A stretch of 64,000 bases of DNA, from the NCBI GenBank assembly GCA_900472575.1, contig UCIV01000021.1, positions 96,686 to 160,685 on the forward strand, written 5' to 3'. Each line of letters begins with the position of its first letter. Within the stretch, counting starts at the first letter, position 1. Source of the stretch: Hyphomicrobiales bacterium. Lineage in GTDB: Bacteria > Pseudomonadota > Alphaproteobacteria > Rhizobiales > Rhizobiaceae. The notes beneath the pieces were generated by a model. That model had not been told where the DNA came from. It saw only the letters and a list, made by a program, of their open reading frames with translations, and did not search any database. The translations under genes were made by a program, and so were the position numbers. Shown here piece by piece: positions 7,980 to 15,051 of this stretch.

Positions 7980-9236
7980 ATGGTAAGACACTTTATTTCA
8001 GGCGGAGTTCTGGCTGCGGCGGCGGTCGGTATGCTGCAAACGCCAGCGCTCGCTGGGGGGCTTGAGCGCGGCGGTTACAACATCGATCTCTTGTTCGATA
8101 CGTCCAGATTTACGGCAGAGGCGACGTCGACCTTCGTCATGCCGGACCGCAAGCTGAAGAATGTCCGTGACACTGATCCGACCCCGTTTAACCCTGCTGG
8201 CGGAACAGCGGGTGGTGGCGATCTGACCGGCCTCTCGACATCGGCAGATGGCAGCGAAAATTATTGGTCTCCCCGCATTGGGATAAAGGCCGGTATCGGA
8301 GACGCGGCAGACTGCATGTTTGATTATTCGGAGCCATGGGGTGCGCACAAAAATCCTGGACGCGATTGGGCCGGTGCAAACGAGGATATCGAGACCAAGG
8401 TTGAAAGCCGCAACTATGCTGCGACCTGTTCCTACCGATTTGATATGGGGCCGGGCCAACTTCGCCTGATTGGCGGCGGGTTCTATCAGGAGGTTTATGG
8501 ATTTCAGGAGCGTCTGGTTCAGGCGTTTCCTGCCGGATTTCCTCTTTCGGGCGTTGGTCGCCTCGATCTGGAAGGTGACGGCTGGGGTTGGCGCGCGGGT
8601 GTCGCCTACGAAATTCCAGAATATGCGTTCCGCGCTAGCCTCGTTTATAACAGTGAGGTCAAGCTGAACGATATTACCGGCACACTCGATCTCTCCCAGG
8701 TGTCGGGAACTCCCAAATTTGATGTCTATGGCTCTCAGGCGATGCCTGATGTTCTTGAGCTTAAGGTGCAATCCGGTATCGCGCCCGACTGGTTGGCATT
8801 CGGTTCCGTGAAGTGGACGGATTGGAGCCAGTTGCAGAAGGTGCCGTTCTTCTGCTCTTCCGGAGTTGCAGGTGTCTGCGCCTCCGGCACTCAGGTCACA
8901 ACACTCGACCTCGGCTATCGGGACGGTTGGACTGTCATGGGCGGCATCGGCCATAAGTTCAACGAGCAGTGGAGTGGCGCTGTCAGCCTGACTTGGGATC
9001 GTGGAACGTCGCAAGGCTTTGGATCACAGACGGATACCTGGGCGCTCGGCGTTCTCGGCAGCTATTCACCGACGAAAAATGTCGAATTCCGCCTTGCCGG
9101 GGTTCTTGGTCTGATGACCGGTGGTTCTTCCCGTACCGTTGTACTGGATGGCCTGACTTATGGGCAAAGAGCCAATTACGATTTCGACGACGATATCGTC
9201 GCCGCTATTTCGACGGGTATAAAGGTCCGTTTCTGA
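7980..9236 (+). CDS. FadL/OmpP1-type outer membrane transport protein
   Basis: Outer membrane beta-barrel of the long-chain fatty acid transporter family (OmpP1/FadL), which lets hydrophobic compounds cross the outer membrane. 418 residues. A signal peptide is clear (MVRHFISGGVLAAAAVGMLQ, cleavage after TPALA at about residue 25). The rest has alternating beta-strand character and ends in a C-terminal phenylalanine (GIKVRF), the usual barrel-assembly signal. The central WTDWSQLQKVPFF segment is typical of the family. I chose the ATG at 7980 because of its GGGAG and the signal peptide. It sits between valS and exoR as in related rhizobia; the actual substrate is unknown. Confidence 0.85.
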   Translation: MVRHFISGGVLAAAAVGMLQTPALAGGLERGGYNIDLLFDTSRFTAEATSTFVMPDRKLKNVRDTDPTPFNPAGGTAGGGDLTGLSTSADGSENYWSPRIGIKAGIGDAADCMFDYSEPWGAHKNPGRDWAGANEDIETKVESRNYAATCSYRFDMGPGQLRLIGGGFYQEVYGFQERLVQAFPAGFPLSGVGRLDLEGDGWGWRAGVAYEIPEYAFRASLVYNSEVKLNDITGTLDLSQVSGTPKFDVYGSQAMPDVLELKVQSGIAPDWLAFGSVKWTDWSQLQKVPFFCSSGVAGVCASGTQVTTLDLGYRDGWTVMGGIGHKFNEQWSGAVSLTWDRGTSQGFGSQTDTWALGVLGSYSPTKNVEFRLAGVLGLMTGGSSRTVVLDGLTYGQRANYDFDDDIVAAISTGIKVRF

Positions 9237-9255
9237 TCTCTGCTTTATCAAAGAC

Positions 9256-9281
9256 AAAAGCCCGGTTTCGACCGGGCTTTT
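9256..9281 (+). terminator. Rho-independent terminator of the FadL-type gene
   Basis: AAAAGCCCGGT (9256-9266), TTCG loop, ACCGGGCTTTT (9271-9281): an 11-bp stem, 19 bp after the stop. Confidence 0.93.
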
Positions 9282-9316
9282 GCTTGTCGCGGTTATGCGC
9301 TTGGCTGCTAAAATAC

Positions 9317-9349
9317 TGTGACGATTTCGCAACACTTTTTTGTGACGAT
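9317..9349 (+). promoter_or_regulatory. direct repeat TGTGACGAT upstream of exoR, candidate regulator site
   Basis: TGTGACGAT occurs at 9317-9325 and again at 9341-9349, 24 bp apart start to start (a little over two helical turns), about 360 bp before exoR. OmpR-type regulators such as ChvI bind direct repeats, and exoR is known to be under ChvI control in Sinorhizobium. The assignment to ChvI is inference. Confidence 0.35.
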
Positions 9350-9705
9350 CGCGGCGCGTTTCAAGGCTAGGACTTTTGTCCATTTCCCGCCACAAACGAG
9401 GCGCAGCGGTATGTAAGTAGAGAGCACGAACTGCGGGGGCGGAACGTGCGTGTTGGAGTATCATGGGCGGGTTTTCTGAAGATAAACGGGGCTTTGCTGG
9501 ATTGGGCAAGCGGATAGCGAATTCGTTTTCCGTTGCTGCCGCGATCTTGTTTAGGGGTCCAAGTCTTGCCGGAAATGGAACCTACAGTTTCTCTCGCCCA
9601 TCGGGAGGCAGAATGTCGGGATCGTCTTGTCCTGATCTTCTGTCCGCACGGCCAATAATGCACGCTTCGGCTCCCTGCCGCGAGCGGGTCGAAAGAAACT
9701 GAACC
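9350..9705. other. long exoR leader or upstream region
   Basis: About 355 bp between the repeats and exoR. One in-frame ORF (ATG 9463 to 9702, 79 codons, MGGFSEDKRGFAGLGKRIAN) has GGAG 5 nt before its ATG and ends 4 bp before exoR, but its later part looks like translated non-coding sequence, so I do not call it a gene. It could be an upstream leader ORF or simply part of a long 5' untranslated region. Confidence 0.3.
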
Positions 9706-10500
9706 ATGCGGAAGTCTGGCACTGGATCCATGAGAGTATTGCTTCTTGGAATATCGCTGGCGGCATTCTGTGCCGGGAACGCTCTTGCCTTCGACATCAA
9801 GGCAGGTGTGTCGAAAGAATCTGGTCCTTTCGATCTCTTCAAGTTCGGCTTCAAGGCTTACAAGAACGGTCAGAAGGAAGATGCGGTCGAAGCCTATCGC
9901 TATGCTGCCGAAAAAGGTCATACCGGTTCACGCTGGGCGCTTGCCAACATGTATGCCTATGGCGATGGTGTGACCAAGGACGATTATACGGCCTTCAAGA
10001 TCTATAACGAGATTGCAGCCCAAGGCGTCGAGCCGGGCTCCGAGGACACGGGCTTCTTCGTGAATGCGCTTCTGTCGCTTGCGAGCTATTACAGCCATGG
10101 CATTCCGGGCAGCCCGGTAAAGCCCGACCTTTATCAGGCGCGTCAGCTCTATTTCCAGGTAGCCTCCACCTTCGGTGTGGCCGAAGCGCAGTATCAGCTT
10201 GCCCGAATGATGCTGTCGGGTGAGGGCGGCGGCTCAAACATCCAGCAGGCCAAGAAGTGGCTCAATCAGGCCCGCAAGACCGGCCATGCCGGTGCCATGG
10301 CGGTATTCGGCAATATCCTGTTCCAGGAAGGGCAGGCGGTTCGCGGGCTGGCATTCATGACGGCTGCACTGGACCGCTGCATCGCCAAGGATTGCGGCTG
10401 GATGGAGCAGCTTCAGGAACAGGCATTCTCGGTCGCCGACGAACGGGACCGCCGCGGTGCGGTCGCGCTGTCGCACCAGCTGGCAGATACCGACGACTGA
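9706..10500 (+). CDS. exoR: ExoR, periplasmic negative regulator of exopolysaccharide production
   Basis: ExoR is a periplasmic protein that binds the sensor ExoS (ChvG) and holds the ExoS-ChvI two-component system off; its proteolysis at low pH releases the sensor, raising succinoglycan-type polysaccharide and lowering motility. The 264-residue product has a signal peptide (MRVLLLGISLAAFCAGNALA, residues 9-28) and Sel1/TPR-like repeats (AYRYAAEKGHTGSRWALANM, about 62-81; AEAQYQLARMMLSGEGG, about 158-174; KKWLNQARKTGHAGAMAVFG, about 182-201). The segment GVSKESGPFDLFKFGFKAYK (residues 34-53) closely matches rhizobial ExoR. Either ATG 9706 or ATG 9730 could be the start. Confidence 0.95.
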   Translation: MRKSGTGSMRVLLLGISLAAFCAGNALAFDIKAGVSKESGPFDLFKFGFKAYKNGQKEDAVEAYRYAAEKGHTGSRWALANMYAYGDGVTKDDYTAFKIYNEIAAQGVEPGSEDTGFFVNALLSLASYYSHGIPGSPVKPDLYQARQLYFQVASTFGVAEAQYQLARMMLSGEGGGSNIQQAKKWLNQARKTGHAGAMAVFGNILFQEGQAVRGLAFMTAALDRCIAKDCGWMEQLQEQAFSVADERDRRGAVALSHQLADTDD

Positions 10501-10507
10501 CCCGAAC

Positions 10508-10523
10508 CGCGCTTTAAAGCGCG
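10508..10523. terminator. 16-bp palindrome between convergent exoR and xthA
   Basis: CGCGCTTTAAAGCGCG is a perfect palindrome, 7 bp after the exoR stop and 24 bp beyond the xthA stop. Its place between two convergent genes suggests a bidirectional transcription end, although it lacks a T-run. Confidence 0.4.
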
Positions 10524-10547
10524 TTCGCGTCGCCCTGGCGTTGCAGA

Positions 10548-11354
10548 TCAGGCTGCGAAATCGAATATGCCGACCACCGGAACGTGGTCGGATGGCTTTT
10601 CCCACGCACGCACGTGTTGTTCGATCGAGGTTGCCTTCAGCCGGTCTGCTGCTTCCGGTGACAGCAGCAGGTGATCGATGCGGATGCCGTTGTTCTTCGG
10701 CCATGCGCCGGCTTGATAATCCCAGAACGAATAGAGTTTGGTTGCGTCGGTCGTGGCGCGCACCGCGTCGATCAGGCCAAGATTTTCGAGCCTGCGGAAG
10801 GCCTCACGCGTCTGCGGCAGAAACAGTGCGTCTGTCGCCCACACGGCCGGATCGAAGCAGTCATGCGGTTCCGGAATGACATTATAGTCGCCGGCGAGGA
10901 TCAGTGGCTCTTCCAGCGCAAGGCAGGCTTCCGCATGGCGGCGAAGCCTTTCCATCCAGGCGAGCTTGTAAGGGTATTTCACCGGATCATCGGCCGGATT
11001 TCCGTTCGGAAGATAGATCGACGCGACCCTTATAACGCCGCCGGCAATAGAGAACACGCATTCGATATAACGCGATTGCTCATCGAGAGTGCCATCCGGC
11101 CCTTCACCGCCGGGTAGACCGCGCATCACTTCGTCGGGCTTGATCTTCGACAGGATCGCGACGCCGTTAAAGCCCTTCTGGCCATGCGTTTCCACATGAT
11201 AGCCGAGCGCTTCGATCTCGAGCCGCGGAAAGCCCTCATCGACCGATTTGATCTCCTGAAGGCATACGATATCCGGTGACGAATCGGCGAGCCACTGGCG
11301 CAGATTGTCGATCCGCGCCTTGACGCCGTTGATGTTCCAGGTCGCGATCTTCAT
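10548..11354 (-). CDS. xthA: exodeoxyribonuclease III (AP endonuclease)
   Basis: Exonuclease III family AP endonuclease for base excision repair. 268 residues, the usual length. Motifs in order: ATWNINGVKAR (residues 3-13), CLQEIKS (metal-binding Glu at about 34), the NGVAILSK segment, YLPNG, GDYNVIPEP (Asp and Asn of the active site), RIDHLLLS and the closing SDHVPV (catalytic His). It is convergent with exoR and lies downstream of the Fe-S carrier gene on the same strand (95-bp gap). Confidence 0.96.
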   Translation of the reverse strand: MKIATWNINGVKARIDNLRQWLADSSPDIVCLQEIKSVDEGFPRLEIEALGYHVETHGQKGFNGVAILSKIKPDEVMRGLPGGEGPDGTLDEQSRYIECVFSIAGGVIRVASIYLPNGNPADDPVKYPYKLAWMERLRRHAEACLALEEPLILAGDYNVIPEPHDCFDPAVWATDALFLPQTREAFRRLENLGLIDAVRATTDATKLYSFWDYQAGAWPKNNGIRIDHLLLSPEAADRLKATSIEQHVRAWEKPSDHVPVVGIFDFAA

Positions 11355-11448
11355 GCGTCATCCACTTCATGTTCCTGATCGTCCCTTTTAGACGATCAGG
11401 CGCAGGAAGGAAGCCGGGTTGGATTGAAATGCCGGCCAGAAAAAAGGA

Positions 11449-11778
11449 TCAGATGGAGAAGCTGGTACCGCAGCCGCAACTGGCAACCGCGTTCGGGTTC
11501 TTGATCTGGAATGACTGCCCGAGCAGGTTGTCGACGAAATCGATCTCGGATCCGGCCATGTAAATCAACGACATGCTGTCGATCAGAACCTTGGCATTGC
11601 CGTTTTCTATGACGATGTCGTCTGCCTCCGGCGCCTCGGCCAGATCGAACTTGTAGGAAAAGCCGGAACAGCCGCCGCCTTCGACGGAGACGCGCAGTGC
11701 CTGCTTGCCGCTATCTGCCGAGACAATCTGGGAGATCCGCTTTGCCGCGGCATCGGAGAGGGTTACATTTTCAGTCAT
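11449..11778 (-). CDS. erpA: A-type iron-sulfur cluster carrier (IscA/ErpA family)
   Basis: A 109-residue HesB/IscA-family protein that carries and inserts iron-sulfur clusters. The three ligand cysteines are present: GGGCSGF (about residue 37) and SCGCGTSF at the C terminus (about 101-108). It could be called ErpA or IscA; I use erpA because there is no isc operon here. It is divergent from dgt, with about 170 bp between the starts that should contain both promoters. Confidence 0.9.
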   Translation of the reverse strand: MTENVTLSDAAAKRISQIVSADSGKQALRVSVEGGGCSGFSYKFDLAEAPEADDIVIENGNAKVLIDSMSLIYMAGSEIDFVDNLLGQSFQIKNPNAVASCGCGTSFSI

Positions 11779-11947
11779 TTCGTGTCTCCTGCCGGGGTAA
11801 AGGCCCGGTGAGCTGCAGGTCGTGCCTGAACAACTCGAAGATTATTGTCACCGGCTTTGCGCACGGTCTCACTATAGGTATGAAGACGTGAACGGCACGT
11901 CAATGGGCCGGGTGGAACGGAATTGCAATGGAAATGCAGGTGAAGGC

Positions 11948-13165
11948 ATGACGATCGATACCAGGACGCTCGGTTTCGGTAGCGGCGAGCGGGCGGTTTA
12001 TGCATCGGACCCTTGGAACTCCCGGGGGCGGATGTTTGCCGAAGATGGCAGTCTGACGCGCTCGGAGTTCCAGCGTGACCGCGACCGCATCGTCCACACC
12101 ACCGCCTTTCGTCGCCTCAAGCACAAGACACAGGTCTTCATTAGCCCCGATGGCGATCACTATCGCACCCGTCTCACTCACACGATCGAAGTCGCCCAGA
12201 TCGCCCGCGCACTGGCGCGCGCCTTGAAGCTCGACGAGGACCTGGCTGAAGGCGTCGCACTTGTCCACGATTTCGGCCACACGCCGTTCGGCCATACGGG
12301 GGAGGACGCCCTCGACGAGGTGATGAAACCTTTCGGCGGCTTTGATCACAACGCCCAATCGCTGCGAATCGTGACCAAGCTGGAACGCCGGTATGCGGAA
12401 TTCGACGGCATCAACCTGACCTGGGAAAGTCTTGAAGGTCTGGTCAAGCATAATGGTCCGCTGATGACAGCAGGCGGCGAAGGGCTGGACGGGCCTGTGC
12501 CGCAACCGATCCGCGATTATTGCGAACTCCACGATCTCGAACTGGCGAGTTTCGCCAGCCTTGAGGCTCAGGTCGCTGCGATCTCGGACGATATCGCCTA
12601 TAATACTCATGATATAGATGACGGCCTGCGCTCTGGCCTGCTGACCTTCGAGATGCTGGAAGATGTGCCGTTTCTGTCCGGTCTGATGCGGCAGGTGAGG
12701 GCAAAATATCCACATCTTGAGCCGAGCCGCTTCGCCTATGAGGTGACGCGCCGGCAGATCACCCATATGGTCGAGGACGTGATCGGTGTGGCGCAGGCCA
12801 ATCTGGCCGATATCCGCCCGCAAAGTGCTGCCGATGTGCGGGCGGCGGGCCGGGTGATCGCAACCTTCTCGCCCGAAATGGCGCAGACGGATCAGCTGAT
12901 CAAGAAGCTGCTGTTTGCCCGCATCTATCGCCATCCGGAGATTATGCGCATCCGTGCTGGCGCTTCCAAGATCGTCACCGATCTCTTCGAGGCCTACATG
13001 AATGACCCGACCTTGATGCGCAGCCACTATTGGGTGGATCATATTTCCGGGTTGAAAGAGGCCGCCAAGGCCCGTCACGTTTCCGATTATCTGGCCGGAA
13101 TGACCGACACCTATGCCGTCCGCGTACATGGAGAGCTGTTTGACCAGACTCCCGATTTGCGCTAG
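11948..13165 (+). CDS. dgt: deoxyguanosinetriphosphate triphosphohydrolase-like protein
   Basis: HD-domain dNTP triphosphohydrolase, hydrolysing dGTP or other dNTPs to deoxynucleoside and tripolyphosphate. The 405-residue product has [15 protein letters not shown], the HD motif region [17 protein letters not shown] and [17 protein letters not shown] (metal-binding His-Asp), and [16 protein letters not shown] (Asp ligand). The start at 11948 has GAAGG just upstream and agrees with the usual rhizobial start [11 protein letters not shown]; an ORF extension to 11822 is not family-like. It lies 63 bp before argS and may be cotranscribed with it. Confidence 0.93.
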   Translation: MTIDTRTLGFGSGERAVYASDPWNSRGRMFAEDGSLTRSEFQRDRDRIVHTTAFRRLKHKTQVFISPDGDHYRTRLTHTIEVAQIARALARALKLDEDLAEGVALVHDFGHTPFGHTGEDALDEVMKPFGGFDHNAQSLRIVTKLERRYAEFDGINLTWESLEGLVKHNGPLMTAGGEGLDGPVPQPIRDYCELHDLELASFASLEAQVAAISDDIAYNTHDIDDGLRSGLLTFEMLEDVPFLSGLMRQVRAKYPHLEPSRFAYEVTRRQITHMVEDVIGVAQANLADIRPQSAADVRAAGRVIATFSPEMAQTDQLIKKLLFARIYRHPEIMRIRAGASKIVTDLFEAYMNDPTLMRSHYWVDHISGLKEAAKARHVSDYLAGMTDTYAVRVHGELFDQTPDLR

Positions 13166-13228
13166 GCCGACCTCCAAACACCACCGGCTTTACAAAAGCC
13201 CGCTTCGCATTACGCGTGGATACGAGAC

Positions 13229-14986
13229 ATGAATCTTTTTGCTGACTTCGATAATAGAATTAAGAACGCGCTGGAAACAATTGATATTATCAAGGAAAAG
13301 CGCAGTGAAGTCGATTTCGGACGACTAACTGTCGAGCCGCCGCGTGACCAGAGCCACGGCGATGTGGCGACCAACGCAGCTATGGTCCTGGCAAAGCCGC
13401 TCGGCACCAATCCGCGCGCGCTTGCCGACCTGATTTCGGCAGCATTGCGCAATGATCCCGACGTCAGCGAAGTTTCTGTGGCCGGCCCCGGCTTTATCAA
13501 TATCCGCCTTTCGACCGGCTACTGGCAGCGTATCCTTGGCTCGATAATCGAAGCCGGAACCGATTATGGTCGCTCGACTTTCGGTTCAGGCAAGAAGACC
13601 AATGTCGAATACGTCTCGGCCAACCCTACCGGGCCTATGCATGTCGGCCATTGCCGTGGTGCGGTGGTTGGCGACGCTTTGGCCAACCTCCTGTCCTTTG
13701 CCGGCTACGATGTCGTCAAGGAATATTACATCAACGATGCGGGCGGCCAGATCGACGTGCTCGCCCGTTCCGTTTTCCTGCGTTACCGCGAGGCGTTGGG
13801 CGAGGATATCGGCGATATCCCGGCCGGCCTGTATCCGGGCGACTATCTCGTTCCCGTCGGCAAGGAACTTGCTGCAGAGTTCGGCCCGCGGCTGCACAAC
13901 ATGCCGGAAGAAGAATGGCTTCCGCTCGTCAAGGATCGTGCGGTTGACGCGATGATGGTGATGATCCGCGAGGATCTTGAGGCTCTGAACGTCCACCATG
14001 ACGTCTTCTTCTCCGAGCGCACGCTGCATGCCGAAGGCGCCAAGCTGATCCGCGCGGCGATCAACGACCTTACCTTCAAGGGCCATGTCTACAAGGGCAA
14101 GCTGCCGCCGCCGAAAGGCCAGTTGCCGGAAGACTGGGAGGATCGAGATCAGACGCTGTTCCGCTCGACCGAAGTTGGGGATGATATTGACCGGCCGCTG
14201 ATCAAGTCCGATGGCGCTTACACCTATTTCGCCGCCGACGTCGCCTACTTCAAGGAGAAGTACGACCGCGGCTTCGACGAGATGATCTATGTGCTCGGCG
14301 CCGACCATGGCGGCTATGTGAAGCGGCTCGAGGCGGTCGCCCGTGCCGTATCCGACGGCAAGGCGAAGTTGACCGTGCTTCTGTGCCAGCTGGTCAAGCT
14401 TTATCGCGATGGCGAGCCGGTCAAGATGTCGAAACGCTCCGGCGATTTCGTCACATTGCGCGAAGTCGTCGATGAGGTCGGTCGTGATTCGGTTCGTTTC
14501 ATGATGCTTTACCGCAAGAATTCCGAGCCTCTGGACTTCGATTTCGCAAAAGTTACTGAACAGTCGAAGGATAACCCGGTCTTTTATGTCCAGTATGCAC
14601 ATGCGCGCTGCATGTCTGTATTCCGGCAAGCTAAGGATGCGTTTCCGGGTCTTGATATCGATTCGCTCGATCTGGCCTCGACCGTCGGTGAAATAACGGA
14701 TCCGAACGAGTTGCAGCTGGTTGGAAAGCTCGCCGAATACCCGCGAATCGTCGAAAGCGCAGCGCTTTCGCAAGAGCCGCATCGCATAGCGTTTTACCTC
14801 TATGATCTGGCCAGCTTCTTCCATGCGCACTGGAATAAAGGTAAGGAACAACCTGAATTACGTTTTGTTAACGATAAAAACCGAGAATTGAGCATCGCCA
14901 GACTTGGGCTGGTGCGTGCAGTCGCTTCCGTATTGAGGTCTGGCCTCACAATTACGGGTACGGCTGCGCCGGAGGAGATGCGCTAA
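13229..14986 (+). CDS. argS: arginyl-tRNA synthetase
   Basis: Class I aminoacyl-tRNA synthetase for arginine, 585 residues. It has the N-terminal additional domain, the HIGH-type motif [20 protein letters not shown] (about residues 130-149), a KMSK-type loop [10 protein letters not shown] (about 398-407; many ArgRS lack it) and a C-terminal DALR anticodon-binding domain with [17 protein letters not shown]. It lies between dgt and the SPOR protein gene on the same strand. Confidence 0.98.
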   Translation: MNLFADFDNRIKNALETIDIIKEKRSEVDFGRLTVEPPRDQSHGDVATNAAMVLAKPLGTNPRALADLISAALRNDPDVSEVSVAGPGFINIRLSTGYWQRILGSIIEAGTDYGRSTFGSGKKTNVEYVSANPTGPMHVGHCRGAVVGDALANLLSFAGYDVVKEYYINDAGGQIDVLARSVFLRYREALGEDIGDIPAGLYPGDYLVPVGKELAAEFGPRLHNMPEEEWLPLVKDRAVDAMMVMIREDLEALNVHHDVFFSERTLHAEGAKLIRAAINDLTFKGHVYKGKLPPPKGQLPEDWEDRDQTLFRSTEVGDDIDRPLIKSDGAYTYFAADVAYFKEKYDRGFDEMIYVLGADHGGYVKRLEAVARAVSDGKAKLTVLLCQLVKLYRDGEPVKMSKRSGDFVTLREVVDEVGRDSVRFMMLYRKNSEPLDFDFAKVTEQSKDNPVFYVQYAHARCMSVFRQAKDAFPGLDIDSLDLASTVGEITDPNELQLVGKLAEYPRIVESAALSQEPHRIAFYLYDLASFFHAHWNKGKEQPELRFVNDKNRELSIARLGLVRAVASVLRSGLTITGTAAPEEMR

Positions 14987-15051
14987 AAACGCCCTCATTT
15001 GCCCATATTGCTCTGGCAGAAGCGTAGTAATGTAGGTGAGTGGACGACGTC

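Noticed and set aside
9463..9702. A 79-codon plus-strand ORF before exoR
   Set aside because: GGAG is present, but the later residues look like non-coding sequence; kept only as a possible leader ORF in the exoR upstream entry.
11900..13177. A 425-codon minus-strand frame opposite dgt
   Set aside because: It is antisense to a clear HD-domain enzyme, and the product has no family-like features.
13586..14851. A 421-codon minus-strand frame opposite argS
   Set aside because: Antisense shadow of argS; no domain, no ribosome binding site considered convincing.
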